DNA of 64,000 nucleotides from Photobacterium damselae (lineage in GTDB: Bacteria > Pseudomonadota > Gammaproteobacteria > Enterobacterales > Vibrionaceae): positions 124,001-188,000 of the forward strand of contig NZ_PYOG01000001.1 of NCBI RefSeq assembly GCF_003026815.1, read 5' to 3'. The translations under genes were made by a program, and so were the position numbers. Below, piece by piece: positions 1 through 9,526 of the stretch; position 1 is the stretch's first letter, and every line of letters starts with the position of its first letter. The notes under the pieces are model-generated. The model was not told the DNA's origin. It ran no database searches and saw nothing but the letters and a program-made list of their open reading frames with translations.

Positions 1-1
1 A

Positions 2-1018
2 TTAATTGAAAAACAGCTTTCCTTCTTTTGGCGTCCAGAAGAAGTGGACGTATCGGGTGACCGCATCGATTACAATAATCTGCCCGATCACGAAAAACAC
101 ATTTTCATCAGTAACTTAAAATATCAGACGCTACTAGATTCAATCCAAGGCCGCAGTCCAAACGTAGCTCTGCTTCCTATTGTTTCTCTACCAGAGCTTG
201 AAACTTGGATTGAAACTTGGTCATTTTCAGAAACTATCCACTCTCGCTCTTACACGCATATTATTCGTAATATCGTTAATGATCCTGCGATTGTATTTGA
301 TGATATTGTATCTAACGAATACATCATCAAACGTGCCGGTGATATCTCAAGATATTATGATGAATTGATCAGCGCAACAAACGACTACCACCGCTTAGGT
401 GAAGGTACGCACACGGTTGATGGTAAAACAATCACCATCAATCTACGCGATCTAAAGAAAAAGCTATATCTATGCATTATGTCCGTTAACGCACTAGAAG
501 CTATTCGTTTCTATGTGAGTTTTGCTTGTTCTTTTGCCTTTGCAGAGCGCGAGTTAATGGAAGGTAATGCGAAAATCATTAAGCTTATTGCCCGTGATGA
601 AGCGCTTCATCTAACAGGTACTCAGCATATTCTTAACTTGCTACGCAATGGTCATGATGACCCAGAAATGGCTGAAATTGCTAAAGAGAGTGAAGCAGAA
701 TGCTTTGATATCTTTAAGCGCGCAGCAGAACAAGAAAAAGAATGGGCAGAATACCTATTTAAAGACGGTTCAATGATTGGTCTTAATAAAGATATTCTTT
801 GCCAATACGTAGAATATATTACTAACTTACGTATGAACGCAGTTGGCCTTGAGCACGCATACACTGGCGCGACTCAAAACCCAATCCCATGGATCAACTC
901 TTGGTTATCATCAGATAATGTCCAAGTTGCGCCACAAGAAGCAGAAATCAGTTCTTATCTTGTTGGTCAGATCGATAATGATGTAAGTGTTGACGATCTA
1001 GGTGACTTTGAACTATGA
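2..1018 (+). CDS. nrdB: Ribonucleotide reductase class Ia beta subunit NrdB (5' end outside window)
   Basis: Small subunit of aerobic ribonucleotide reductase, which carries the diiron-tyrosyl radical used by NrdA to reduce ribonucleoside diphosphates. The frame is open from base 2, so about the first 40 residues of the usual ~376 are missing. Residues seen include the block [12 protein letters not shown], which holds two iron ligands (E, H) and the radical Tyr (E. coli Y122), and [10 protein letters not shown] with further iron ligands. The C-terminus ends in the acidic DDLGDFEL type tail that docks onto NrdA. The stop overlaps the start of the ferredoxin gene by 4 bases, as in the E. coli nrdAB-yfaE operon. 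A GTG at 44 is internal and is not the start. Confidence 0.97.
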   Translation, partial: LIEKQLSFFWRPEEVDVSGDRIDYNNLPDHEKHIFISNLKYQTLLDSIQGRSPNVALLPIVSLPELETWIETWSFSETIHSRSYTHIIRNIVNDPAIVFDDIVSNEYIIKRAGDISRYYDELISATNDYHRLGEGTHTVDGKTITINLRDLKKKLYLCIMSVNALEAIRFYVSFACSFAFAERELMEGNAKIIKLIARDEALHLTGTQHILNLLRNGHDDPEMAEIAKESEAECFDIFKRAAEQEKEWAEYLFKDGSMIGLNKDILCQYVEYITNLRMNAVGLEHAYTGATQNPIPWINSWLSSDNVQVAPQEAEISSYLVGQIDNDVSVDDLGDFEL

Positions 1019-1305
1019 GTTCACTGACCATTAAGGTTAATGGTATTGAGGTTCACGGCAACAGTCGTGAACCGTTGCTCGTGCAATTAGAACAAGCCGG
1101 GCTACAACCAGAATACCAATGCCGAAATGGAATGTGTGGCGCTTGCCGTTGCAAACTCAAATCTGGAGCAGTAGATCAACAAGACAGCATGGCATTTATT
1201 GGACCTAATGAGATTTTATCTTGTTGTTCAAAACCCAAAAGCCATATTGAGATTGAATTTGACTATCAGCTCACTTTTACAGAAATCAAAAAGACCGCAG
1301 AATAA
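1015..1305 (+). CDS. yfaE: 2Fe-2S ferredoxin YfaE, NrdB cofactor maintenance
   Basis: Small plant-type [2Fe-2S] ferredoxin of 96 aa. In E. coli YfaE supplies electrons for regenerating the diferric-tyrosyl cofactor of NrdB. The cluster ligands are visible as C36-x4-C41-x2-C44 and a distal Cys at 70 or 71. It begins in an ATGA overlap with nrdB, so translation is probably coupled and the two are one transcript. A strong terminator hairpin follows directly. Slightly longer than E. coli YfaE (84 aa) because of a short polar C-terminal tail. Confidence 0.95.
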   Translation: MSSLTIKVNGIEVHGNSREPLLVQLEQAGLQPEYQCRNGMCGACRCKLKSGAVDQQDSMAFIGPNEILSCCSKPKSHIEIEFDYQLTFTEIKKTAE

Positions 1306-1317
1306 GCGGTCTTTTTG
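1288..1317 (+). terminator. Rho-independent terminator of nrdB-yfaE
   Basis: Inverted repeat AAAGACCGC / GCGGTCTTT with a short loop, followed by T residues. It overlaps the last codons and stop of yfaE. Being nearly symmetrical (A-run before, T-run after), it may also serve the convergent adiA transcript. Confidence 0.9.
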
Positions 1318-1352
1318 ATGTTGAAGCACAAGCTAACGATTAAGCTTATCTC

Positions 1353-3644
1353 TTACTTCTTAATACACATCACATGATAGACACCGTCTTCTACTTCGGT
1401 TCCTTCTGTTTCATGCTCAAAACCTGGGAACTCTTTATCCCACACTTCAAGACTGCGCAGATAACCGATTTGTGGGCTACTTGCATCACCAAAACTCTCT
1501 CCTGACATTAACATCGGAATACCCGGTGGATATGGAATCACAGCATTAGCAGCAACACGGCCAGCTAAGTCATGAGATGGAACCATTTCAACATTATTAT
1601 CAATGATTTCAGCAAATGCAGCGCGAGGAGTCACGACCGCCTCAGGTAAGGTTGAATAAGCAGCATTGAGTTTTTCTGATGGCACATGATCTTTAAGATA
1701 TTTAAACATCTTATCTCCCAAATCTTTAAGGCCCATATGCCCATAAACTTCAGGATGATCATTGGCTAATTGAGGTAAAACCGATTTAAGAGGTGTGTTA
1801 TTGTCATAGTGCTTTTTAAAGCTTAGTAACGTATTCACCAGTGTTGCCCACTTACCTTTGGTGATCCCCATCGAGAATAAGAACATCACCTGAAAATCCG
1901 TGGTACGCGTAGGAACTATGCCAAAACGTGTAAGGTATTGCGTAACTAATGCCGCAGGTACGCCTGTATCAAGTAACTTACCATCATCTCCCATCCCAGG
2001 GGCTAGAATACTGACCTTAATAGGATCTAGCATGCACCAATCAGCAGGCATATCCTCAAAACCATGCCAATTATCTCCAGGTTTCATTACCCAGAAATCT
2101 TGAGACTCAGCGAGCAGATTTGGAGCGGCGTCTTCAAAAGCAATCGTCTTGCCCGTTTCAGGGTCAGTGACTGTTTCAGCATTCCAAGGTTTAAAGAACC
2201 AATCACCATCGGCTTCAAACTCTCGATATAAACGTCCCATTGCCTGACGATAATCAACAGCTTCACGGATAACTTCTTGAGTTAGAGAATAGCCTCGATT
2301 TCCTGCCATCTGTGATACAGCAATATCGTTTGAAGCACTAATCGCATAGAGGGGTGATGTTGTCGCATGCATCATATAGGCTTGGTTAAAGCGCTGGAAA
2401 TCAATACTGTCTTTACCATGTCTAACATGAAGCCATGACGCTTGTGACAATGCATTTAACAACTTATGAGTTGAGTGTGTGGCAAAGACGGTAGGTTCAT
2501 TGTCTGATTCAACAGGATCGCCACGCATCGCAAAATGATTTTCATAAATAGGATTAAATCGTGCGTAGCCGTACCATGCTTCATCAAAGTGGAGGCGATT
2601 ACTACTCTCACCTAAAATATCTTGCGCTCGCTTTGCGTTATAACACAAGCCATCATAGGTACAGTTAGTAATGACCGCATATGTTGCCGCTTGATCGGCA
2701 TGATCTTTGGTAAGTTGACTCTCTTTTGCTGTTTTCTGTATCGCAGCTTTTGTCATTTGTTCAGGGTAAATGGGACCAATAATGCCATAACGATTTCGAG
2801 TAGGAACCATATAGACTGGCAATGCTCCCGATAGCATCAATCCCTGCTCAATCGACTTATGACAGTTACGATCACAAATGGCAAGGCTGTTCTCTTTCAT
2901 ACAGATCTGCATGATTGTTCGGTTAGCACCAGATGTGCCCGTTACTAAAGAATACGAGCGATGAGCACCAAATACCTCAGCAGCGTAGGCTTCACTGTCA
3001 CCAAAATACCCCGTGTGATCAAGTAAAGAACCTAGCGAGCCCCGCTCTATCCCCATATCGGTACGAAAAATACCTTCACCGTAATAGCTGTAAAAACGTT
3101 GGCCTGCTGGTGTTTTAGTAAAACCAACACCGCCTTGATGCCCAGGGGCTGCCCATGAATATTCATGAACATCATCGTACTTCATCATCGCAGCCATTAA
3201 CGGAGGCAACAATTGATCACGATAACGCTCCATAGCAGCAACAGCACGACCTACAATAAAATCAGCGGTATCTTCTAAAATCCACGCAAACTCATCAACC
3301 CGAGACATCAACTCACGACTGACTGACAAGGTGATTTTTTTCCTTTCCGCTAAAAGAAATACAGGAACACCTTGTTGACGACGATTGAGTTTATCAATTA
3401 ACTGGAAGAACTTTTCATTCTCTTCTGCTTGCTGCCCTGTCATTTGCGAAGTCAACATAAAACAATCAATGGCAATATTGGCATTAAGCATTGAGTAACA
3501 ATCATCAAAAGAGGTGGCTACAGAAACTTTCACCCCTTCCGTAGCAAACTCATCTAATAATCGATGTAATGCATTTTCAATTACACCAGTTTTAAGATTA
3601 TCGTTAAATATAAGTACGTGTTTTTGTTTACCATAATTTCCCAT
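1353..3644 (-). CDS. adiA: Biodegradative arginine decarboxylase (AdiA type)
   Basis: PLP-dependent amino-acid decarboxylase of 763 aa, aligning along its whole length by eye with E. coli AdiA (arginine to agmatine, a proton-consuming acid-stress reaction). Order: N-terminal wing/response-regulator-like domain (about 1-130), PLP domain with the Schiff-base lysine in STHKLLNALSQ (K394), C-terminal domain. Signature blocks SWAAPGHQGGVGF and HFDEAWYGYARF are intact. A good Shine-Dalgarno (AGGAA) precedes the ATG. It lies 70 bp downstream of an antiporter gene on the same strand, so the pair should be one operon. Lysine or ornithine decarboxylase is less likely, because the similarity to AdiA specifically is strong. 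Confidence 0.93.
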   Translation of the reverse strand: MGNYGKQKHVLIFNDNLKTGVIENALHRLLDEFATEGVKVSVATSFDDCYSMLNANIAIDCFMLTSQMTGQQAEENEKFFQLIDKLNRRQQGVPVFLLAERKKITLSVSRELMSRVDEFAWILEDTADFIVGRAVAAMERYRDQLLPPLMAAMMKYDDVHEYSWAAPGHQGGVGFTKTPAGQRFYSYYGEGIFRTDMGIERGSLGSLLDHTGYFGDSEAYAAEVFGAHRSYSLVTGTSGANRTIMQICMKENSLAICDRNCHKSIEQGLMLSGALPVYMVPTRNRYGIIGPIYPEQMTKAAIQKTAKESQLTKDHADQAATYAVITNCTYDGLCYNAKRAQDILGESSNRLHFDEAWYGYARFNPIYENHFAMRGDPVESDNEPTVFATHSTHKLLNALSQASWLHVRHGKDSIDFQRFNQAYMMHATTSPLYAISASNDIAVSQMAGNRGYSLTQEVIREAVDYRQAMGRLYREFEADGDWFFKPWNAETVTDPETGKTIAFEDAAPNLLAESQDFWVMKPGDNWHGFEDMPADWCMLDPIKVSILAPGMGDDGKLLDTGVPAALVTQYLTRFGIVPTRTTDFQVMFLFSMGITKGKWATLVNTLLSFKKHYDNNTPLKSVLPQLANDHPEVYGHMGLKDLGDKMFKYLKDHVPSEKLNAAYSTLPEAVVTPRAAFAEIIDNNVEMVPSHDLAGRVAANAVIPYPPGIPMLMSGESFGDASSPQIGYLRSLEVWDKEFPGFEHETEGTEVEDGVYHVMCIKK

Positions 3645-3714
3645 AATCGATTCCTAATTCTTACCTTGAATTAAAACCACAATTAAATTAAGTAATAGAA
3701 AACTAGACAGTTAC

Positions 3715-5055
3715 TTAATTATTAGACTGAGTTGCCTGATGTTGATGTTTTTCATATTCATCTCGGCTAGCAATAAAGCCATAGAATAGATAACCAAATA
3801 AAGTAATGATGGTTCCATAAAATACGGCTTCTTTACCTGTTCCGTACGCACCATATATACTGTAAACCACCGCAACAAAGCCAAATATCATACTTGTGCT
3901 ATATTCTTTCGCCCCAACATTTGCCTGACGCAAAATAATACCAAGAGCAGTTAACGATAGAATGTATGGAACCATATTAATAAATACAGCTAAGTCGACC
4001 AGCACGTTAAATTGTTTTAGCAGCGTTGGAGAAATAGTCATAACGGCTAATACTAGTTCCAAAACCAGCATAATCATCATGCCTTTAATTGGCGCGTCAT
4101 GTTTATTAACTTCACCAAATACTTTAGGGAATAAACGCATATCTGCTGCAGCTTTAGATACCTGAGCATTAGTAAATTGCCAGCCCAATAATGAACCTGC
4201 ACAAGCAATAATAGCCATTAACGTAATAATATTGCCTACTGTTGAATCAAACATCATGGCAAATACCAAACCAAATGGTGCATCAGATTTTGCAAGTTCA
4301 GCATTAGGAACAATACCTTGTATCACCGTTGTTGAAGCAATATAGGTAATGGCAGAAAAGAGTGTTGCAAGCATACAAGCAAGAGGAACATTTCGCTTAG
4401 GATTTTCAACTGTACCAGAGTTAGCCCCTGCCGACTCAATCCCAAGAAATGCCCACAAAGTCAATGAGATGCCAGATTCTATTGCTGTCATGGTCGTAAC
4501 ATCATGAGGATTCCAAGCCTCAGCAAATAGCTTAGGATCGAACCAGAACCAACCAATCACAGAAAGTCCAAGCACTGGGATGATAATACCCCACACCGTA
4601 ACCGATGAAATACTACCTGTTATTTTTGCACCGCGCACATTAGCAAGCATAGTCACAACAAGCACCACCACGACACCAACAAAAGTGTGTATTGGCGTTT
4701 CTTTTAACCATGGAATAAAGGTTTCTAAATACCCAACGGTGGAGACTGCAATTGCAACTGCACTAATAACAAGACACACATAATAAGTATAAGAGGCAAT
4801 AAAAAAACTGGATTTACCATGTGCTCGTTGTGAATAAGCAGACATACCGCCATCTTCAGTACAATACATTCCACATTTTGCAAATGCATACGCAATACAT
4901 AATGCACCAATGGCAGTGACACCCCAGGCTAATAATGCAATACCACCCGTTTCCGCTAGACTTGATGGCAGTAATATTATACCGGATCCCATCATATTAA
5001 CGGTCACAATAGTAGTAAGCCCTATTAGGCCCATCTTGTTACCTTGTGAACTCAT
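3715..5055 (-). CDS. APC-family amino acid/polyamine antiporter (PotE/CadB type)
   Basis: Inner-membrane antiporter of 446 aa with about 12 hydrophobic segments. The N-terminus (NMMGSGIILLPSSLAETGG) and the block SLLGWQFTNAQVSKAAA resemble PotE (ornithine/putrescine) and CadB (lysine/cadaverine) more than AdiC. It probably imports the substrate amino acid and exports the decarboxylation product of the neighbouring AdiA-type enzyme. The start has a GGTAGG ribosome-binding site. The partnership of an AdiA-type enzyme with a PotE/CadB-type carrier is unusual compared with E. coli adiA-adiC; arginine/agmatine exchange is inferred from context only. Confidence 0.88.
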   Translation of the reverse strand: MSSQGNKMGLIGLTTIVTVNMMGSGIILLPSSLAETGGIALLAWGVTAIGALCIAYAFAKCGMYCTEDGGMSAYSQRAHGKSSFFIASYTYYVCLVISAVAIAVSTVGYLETFIPWLKETPIHTFVGVVVVLVVTMLANVRGAKITGSISSVTVWGIIIPVLGLSVIGWFWFDPKLFAEAWNPHDVTTMTAIESGISLTLWAFLGIESAGANSGTVENPKRNVPLACMLATLFSAITYIASTTVIQGIVPNAELAKSDAPFGLVFAMMFDSTVGNIITLMAIIACAGSLLGWQFTNAQVSKAAADMRLFPKVFGEVNKHDAPIKGMMIMLVLELVLAVMTISPTLLKQFNVLVDLAVFINMVPYILSLTALGIILRQANVGAKEYSTSMIFGFVAVVYSIYGAYGTGKEAVFYGTIITLFGYLFYGFIASRDEYEKHQHQATQSNN

Positions 5056-5299
5056 AAATACCTACCAAATAATGTTTGTCAAAAGAAAGATTTTTACAGA
5101 ACTGACTCATGAACAAATCGATAATTAAATCCCCTTAAAATTTAAACAATCAAAACAAATTAATGCTAAAAACATGTTTCATATATGTTAAATTTTTAAG
5201 ATTGATTTAAAGCTTAGATGGCGGTTTTATATTGCGCAAATATCTTAATAACTTAAATGTATTAAATTTAATACACACATTATTAGTAAGGTTTAAATA
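5056..5299. promoter_or_regulatory. Upstream region of the antiporter-adiA operon
   Basis: AT-rich non-coding stretch ahead of the minus-strand antiporter gene. It must carry the operon promoter, but I cannot pick one -35/-10 pair with confidence. No other gene is visible. Confidence 0.5.
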
Positions 5300-5332
5300 A
5301 AAAAAAGAGCCAGTAAAAACTGACTCTTTTTA
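5300..5332 (-). terminator. Terminator of the META lipoprotein gene
   Basis: Inverted repeat AAAGAGCCAGT / ACTGACTCTTT around an AAAA loop, with A-run on one side and T-run on the other. It lies just beyond the stop of the minus-strand lipoprotein gene. Confidence 0.85.
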
Positions 5333-5352
5333 ATAAGAATTCAATAAATCTA

Positions 5353-6228
5353 TTAGTTCATGTAGCGAGATTCAAATGTTGCAACAACGTGACCTTTATT
5401 ATTTTTAACAGTCAGTGTTTCACCAGTCACAGAGTAACTTGCCATCTCGTTGATTGCTTTTAGATATGTACCTTCTTGCTCCATACCCTTCACACACATT
5501 TTTTGTGTAGCAGCAACAGGACCTAGAGTTAACTTGCCTTCTTTAGCTTGGTATGTACCCATAAAGCTATTACAGCCAGAGAAACCTTTTAGGCCATCAT
5601 CATTAAATTGAACAAACAGCTCTTTGTCACCAGCACCAAGCTGAGCTTCTTTACCGTCGAGTGTCATCAGTTTCCAATAAGTATTAGTAAATGATGCATT
5701 CGCCTTTTGCTCCGCAGCTTTCTCTACTGAGTTATGAGCCGGCGTTACACGAGTTAATTTCACTTCAACTGGTTGTTTAACATCAGCAGCAAATGGATCT
5801 AGTGCTTCAGTTGAAGTCATGATTAACTGATCTTTCATCTTAATTGTTGCACGCACATTATAACGGTGCTTTTCTGCAAGCTTATTAGCATCATATTTTA
5901 GTGCTACAGCGTACGGAGGCGCACCAGCAGGCTTCATTGACTCGGTAGCCATCACGTCAGCAGGCGCATCAGCTTTTGACACGTCTTCGAGTACAACTGT
6001 CAGTTCCGCACCTGGTGGTAGCATACGACGATCTAAGTAAATTACATTCACATCTAGAGTTTTCATTGCTTGCGCCTTAGCTGTTGTGTCTACAGCTTGA
6101 GAAACTGCAGCAGGTTGTTCTACCGATGTCGGTTGCTCAGGAGCTTTTGCATCGTTACATGCTTGTAGAAATAGAGCGGATAGAGCAACTGAAGAAGCTA
6201 GTGCAATTTTTTTCATTTTAAATGTCAT
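5353..6228 (-). CDS. YbaY/META-domain lipoprotein
   Basis: Predicted lipoprotein of 291 aa. The signal peptide has a lipobox ending LQAC with Cys24 as the lipidated residue. Residues about 58-155 (LDVNVIYLDRRMLPPGAELTV...) look like a YbaY-type lipoprotein domain. Residues about 180-288 form a META domain, with the hallmark GFSGCNSFMGTY and a later Cys (KMC) that in HslJ/META proteins can form a disulfide. META proteins are linked to envelope and heat-stress responses, but their biochemical role is unclear. Start chosen because GGG lies about 8 bases before the first ATG; a second in-frame ATG four codons later is also possible. It has its own terminator. Confidence 0.85.
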   Translation of the reverse strand: MTFKMKKIALASSVALSALFLQACNDAKAPEQPTSVEQPAAVSQAVDTTAKAQAMKTLDVNVIYLDRRMLPPGAELTVVLEDVSKADAPADVMATESMKPAGAPPYAVALKYDANKLAEKHRYNVRATIKMKDQLIMTSTEALDPFAADVKQPVEVKLTRVTPAHNSVEKAAEQKANASFTNTYWKLMTLDGKEAQLGAGDKELFVQFNDDGLKGFSGCNSFMGTYQAKEGKLTLGPVAATQKMCVKGMEQEGTYLKAINEMASYSVTGETLTVKNNKGHVVATFESRYMN

Positions 6229-6514
6229 AGCATTTCCCTTTACGGATAAATTAGTTCTGCACTTCTATTATCAACTAGCTAGACCATGATGGCTAAACCT
6301 GTGTGTTATTCTTTGTACCATATCATATAAATACGAATACGAAGTGCATTTGCTATATACTTTCTAGCATTCGAACACTGTTTTCAAGCTTAAAATGAAA
6401 AAATATTTAATTTAACACCACCCTGACAATACAAAGATAAAAAGCCAATAACCACTTTATAAATCATAACGTTATAAAATTCCCCAAAAGCATCAACAAT
6501 ACCAAAATAGTCTT

Positions 6515-7729
6515 TTAATCTATTTCAGTTTCAAAAACGCCCAAATATTCGAAATTTAAATATTCATCAATATCACCGTTGCCTAATAAATAATTCAGCA
6601 ACATAATTTGTACTAATGTAGCTATTAATATCGATTGGTTCTTTATATTGTATTGACGATACGGTTTTACCCTAATTAATTTCTGATATTGATGTGTAAT
6701 AAGAGCCAAAGTATAAGATTTATCATTATTTGCATAAATATAAAGACCGATATCCTCTAATTGCTCTGACACCTCTTTTTGTAACTGTTGCACTAATACA
6801 GAGAGCTCTACTGGTGCCACTAAGTGGTATGAACAACGGCTATTTATCAGAAGATTTGCAATGCCTTCGTGTTGAGAAAATTGGTACGCCAATGTCCCCA
6901 TTATGCCGACTTCTGACACATTCAGCGTCTGTTTTTTCTTAGTTAATTGCTCAGATAAAGCATCCAGCAGAGATTGGTCAACAGAGACAACATTGGCTTG
7001 AAATTTATCAATAATGGCATCTTTAAAAGCTGTGATTTGTTCTGTTTTGTTATTGCGATGGAATAGCTTAATTTCAATAAAAGGTAAGGCTGAACGATAT
7101 CCAAGCTCACACCCTTCTGGTAAATTCCAATGATCCAGAACATCACTGATACCAGATTCCGTTAAGCCAAAAGTATAAATACGCTCGACTTGTTTAGCTT
7201 CCGCCGAGGAATAAAAACGTTGCAACTTAGGAACAATTTGAGTTTCAACCATATGCTTAAACTCACGGGGCACTCCAGGAGTAAAGTACACACGAGCATG
7301 ATTTAACTCGATACAAAAACCACAAGCCGTACCCACTGGATTATCAATCAGCTCTGCCCCTAAGGGTAACATTGCTTGCTTGAGGTTACTCTTTGGCATA
7401 TCACATTGCATCTGTTGGAATTTAAGATGCATCTGCTCTACCCAAGCTTCATTTAACTCTAACTGTACTCCCAAAGCTTTAGCTGCCGCTTGAGCGCTTA
7501 GGTCATCCGTTGTTGGCCCTAATCCCCCATTAACGATAACAACATCCACAAGCTTACTGATGCGTTTAATTTCTTCGCAAATGGATTCAAGATTATCACC
7601 AACTGTTGACCGATACGCCATTGTAAAGCCTAATTGACATAAATGGTGCGATAACCAACTGGCATTCGTATCCACAATATCCCCATACAGCACTTCTTCA
7701 CCAGTACTGATCATCGCAATCTTTGTCAT
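6515..7729 (-). CDS. yfaY: CinA-family protein, molybdopterin-binding-like domain (YfaY type)
   Basis: 404-aa protein whose first ~170 residues are a CinA N-terminal (MoCF/COG1058) domain: STGEEVLYGDIVDTN, VNGGLGPTTDD and FTPGVPREFK are intact. The C-terminal half is poorly conserved and lacks an obvious CinA NMN-deamidase domain, as in E. coli YfaY. CinA proteins act in pyridine-nucleotide salvage and ADP-ribose hydrolysis; the substrate here is unknown. The start has a clear AAGGA site. The TyrR box and promoter of the divergent tyrP lie just upstream, so TyrR could also touch its expression. Confidence 0.85.
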   Translation of the reverse strand: MTKIAMISTGEEVLYGDIVDTNASWLSHHLCQLGFTMAYRSTVGDNLESICEEIKRISKLVDVVIVNGGLGPTTDDLSAQAAAKALGVQLELNEAWVEQMHLKFQQMQCDMPKSNLKQAMLPLGAELIDNPVGTACGFCIELNHARVYFTPGVPREFKHMVETQIVPKLQRFYSSAEAKQVERIYTFGLTESGISDVLDHWNLPEGCELGYRSALPFIEIKLFHRNNKTEQITAFKDAIIDKFQANVVSVDQSLLDALSEQLTKKKQTLNVSEVGIMGTLAYQFSQHEGIANLLINSRCSYHLVAPVELSVLVQQLQKEVSEQLEDIGLYIYANNDKSYTLALITHQYQKLIRVKPYRQYNIKNQSILIATLVQIMLLNYLLGNGDIDEYLNFEYLGVFETEID

Positions 7730-7753
7730 CTTAAATCCTTCTATATTTTTACG

Positions 7754-7771
7754 TGTAAATAATTATTTACA
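7754..7771. promoter_or_regulatory. TyrR strong box upstream of tyrP
   Basis: The sequence TGTAAATAATTATTTACA is a perfect match to the TyrR consensus TGTAAA-N6-TTTACA. It lies 16 bp upstream of the -35 hexamer of the tyrP promoter and 25 bp upstream of the divergent yfaY-like gene. In E. coli, TyrR controls tyrP in response to aromatic amino acids. Confidence 0.88.
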
Positions 7772-7786
7772 TCAATAAAACACGGG

Positions 7787-7815
7787 TTGACAGTAAAATA
7801 TTCTACCGTTAATGT
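7787..7815 (+). promoter_or_regulatory. Putative sigma-70 promoter of tyrP
   Basis: TTGACA (7787-7792), a 17-bp spacer, then TAATGT (7810-7815). The predicted start near 7822 would leave a leader RNA of about 250 bases before the tyrP ATG. Confidence 0.7.
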
Positions 7816-7821
7816 GTTTCT

Positions 7822-8072
7822 TATTCGGAAATAATGACCTTTTCGATAAAAAATCATTCATAACTATGAGAATACCATCAGTGAACATTTCTATTTTTAA
7901 CACCTACTATCGATAGCCACGATGGCTAATCAGGTGTAAACATTTCTTAACACTCATCTCGATTACGCCATTGTGGCCAGACTGTCATTCGATAGGGAGC
8001 GACCACAGGTGTATATGCATATATTGATACCACACCTCCCAAACAACTCAATTTTTCTGGGAGAAATTTTTC
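7822..8072 (+). promoter_or_regulatory. Long tyrP 5' leader with alternative hairpins
   Basis: No ORF is seen. Four short segments can pair in two ways: CACCT (7901-7905), AGGTG (7932-7936), AGGTGT (8007-8012) and ACACCT (8032-8037). CTCCC (8036-8040), overlapping the last segment, is complementary to GGGAG (8059-8063), the tyrP ribosome-binding site. The layout suggests translational control, but no known riboswitch class is recognised. Confidence 0.4.
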
Positions 8073-9290
8073 ATGTCTTTTAATAAAACATTTGGCAGCA
8101 TGCTGATTATTGCCGGCACAACTATTGGTGCAGGTATGCTTGCTCTTCCTCTTGCCTCTGCAGGCTTAGGTTTTACTACATCCATACTTATTATGATTGG
8201 TATGTGGGCATTAATGTCCTACACCGCACTTCTCATGTTAGAAGTTCACCAATATGCCGATAAATCAGCGACTTTACACACTCTAGCTTACAAATTATTA
8301 GGTCGCAAAGGTCAAGTCATTGCCAGTGGTGCAATGCTATTTTTATTCTATGCTTTATGTGCGGCATACATTGCAGGCGGTGGTGCACAGCTGCATCAAA
8401 AAATACAGAGTTTGCATGTTGATATTGCACCACAAATAGCTACTGTTGTTTTTACTTTTGTGATTGCAAGTGTAGTCGCAATTGGCACACATTCAGTCGA
8501 TATCGTTAACCGAGTACTGTTTACCGCAAAGATCATTGCAATGGCGGTCATGCTTGCACTTCTACTCCCTCAAGTTAAAAGTCATAATTTACTTGAGATG
8601 CCAATGCAACAAGGACTTATTATTTCAGCTCTGCCAGTAGTGTTCACTTCGTTTGGTTTCCATGGCAGCATTCCTTCCATTGTTCGCTACTTAGGTTTAA
8701 ATATCCCAAATCTAAAAAAAGTGATGATTTTTGGTTCTGCCCTACCTCTAATTGTTTACCTATTATGGCAACTGGCGACACAAGGCATCTTGAGCCAAAG
8801 CGAACTTTTAGCGAATACTGATCTTACTCAATTTATTAATGCGCTAAGTCAACGCCTACATAATCCACTTGTTGGTCAGTCAGTATCACTATTTGCAGAT
8901 CTTGCTTTAGCCACTTCGTTTTTAGGTGTTAGCTTAGGATTATTTGACTTTTTAGCGGATACTCTACGTCGTAAAGCAACATTAGCAGGGCGAGTCCAAA
9001 CAGCTTGCGTTACCTTTATTCCACCACTAGCTTTTGCTCTGTTTTACCCGCAGGGCTTCATTATGGCACTAGGCTATGCTGCTATTGCTCTGGTGATATT
9101 AGCGATATTTTTACCTGTAGCGATGGTGTGGCAACAGAGAAAACAAAAAGCGACCTCAACTCAAGAAAATACTTCGGATTATCAAGTAATGGGAGGCAAA
9201 CTTTCATTAATCACCGTTATTGTAATTGGTGTAATAATAATCCTATCGCAACTTCTTCAAATAGTTGGCATAATTCCGAAGTTAGGTTAA
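8073..9290 (+). CDS. tyrP: Tyrosine-specific transport protein TyrP
   Basis: 405-aa inner-membrane aromatic amino-acid permease (HAAAP family) with about 11 transmembrane segments. The N-terminal block AGTTIGAGMLALPLA and the block VVFTSFGFHGSIPSIV match E. coli TyrP (403 aa) closely, as does HLFADLALATSFLG-like sequence near residue 270. TyrP imports tyrosine with protons. GGGAG lies about 10 bases before the ATG. A perfect TyrR box and a good promoter sit upstream, supporting tyrosine transport over tryptophan (Mtr). Confidence 0.94.
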   Translation: MSFNKTFGSMLIIAGTTIGAGMLALPLASAGLGFTTSILIMIGMWALMSYTALLMLEVHQYADKSATLHTLAYKLLGRKGQVIASGAMLFLFYALCAAYIAGGGAQLHQKIQSLHVDIAPQIATVVFTFVIASVVAIGTHSVDIVNRVLFTAKIIAMAVMLALLLPQVKSHNLLEMPMQQGLIISALPVVFTSFGFHGSIPSIVRYLGLNIPNLKKVMIFGSALPLIVYLLWQLATQGILSQSELLANTDLTQFINALSQRLHNPLVGQSVSLFADLALATSFLGVSLGLFDFLADTLRRKATLAGRVQTACVTFIPPLAFALFYPQGFIMALGYAAIALVILAIFLPVAMVWQQRKQKATSTQENTSDYQVMGGKLSLITVIVIGVIIILSQLLQIVGIIPKLG

Positions 9291-9329
9291 GTATCACTGT
9301 ACTAATAACCACCAAACAAATGTAAAAAT

Positions 9330-9364
9330 AAGCAATTACACTATTTTGAACGGTGTAATTGCTT
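9330..9364 (+). terminator. Hairpin downstream of tyrP
   Basis: Long perfect stem AAGCAATTACAC / GTGTAATTGCTT. The base composition after the stem (AAAAC) is not a classic U-tract, so termination is likely but not certain. Confidence 0.55.
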
Positions 9365-9526
9365 AAAACATTCAATCTTTTCCACTATTTATGGCTTAAT
9401 TAAAGATGTTAATTTAACTTTTTTTAAAAAAGGAATTAATGTCACGCTTTTCTTAATTTTTGATATATATCTCATTTTTTTTGCGTTACTCTCTGCAAAC
9501 CGTATATAAACAGCAAGATCTCGGTA

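Noticed and set aside
3715-5055. Antiporter named adiC from its position beside adiA
   Set aside because: Sequence blocks resemble PotE/CadB more than AdiC, so no symbol was assigned.
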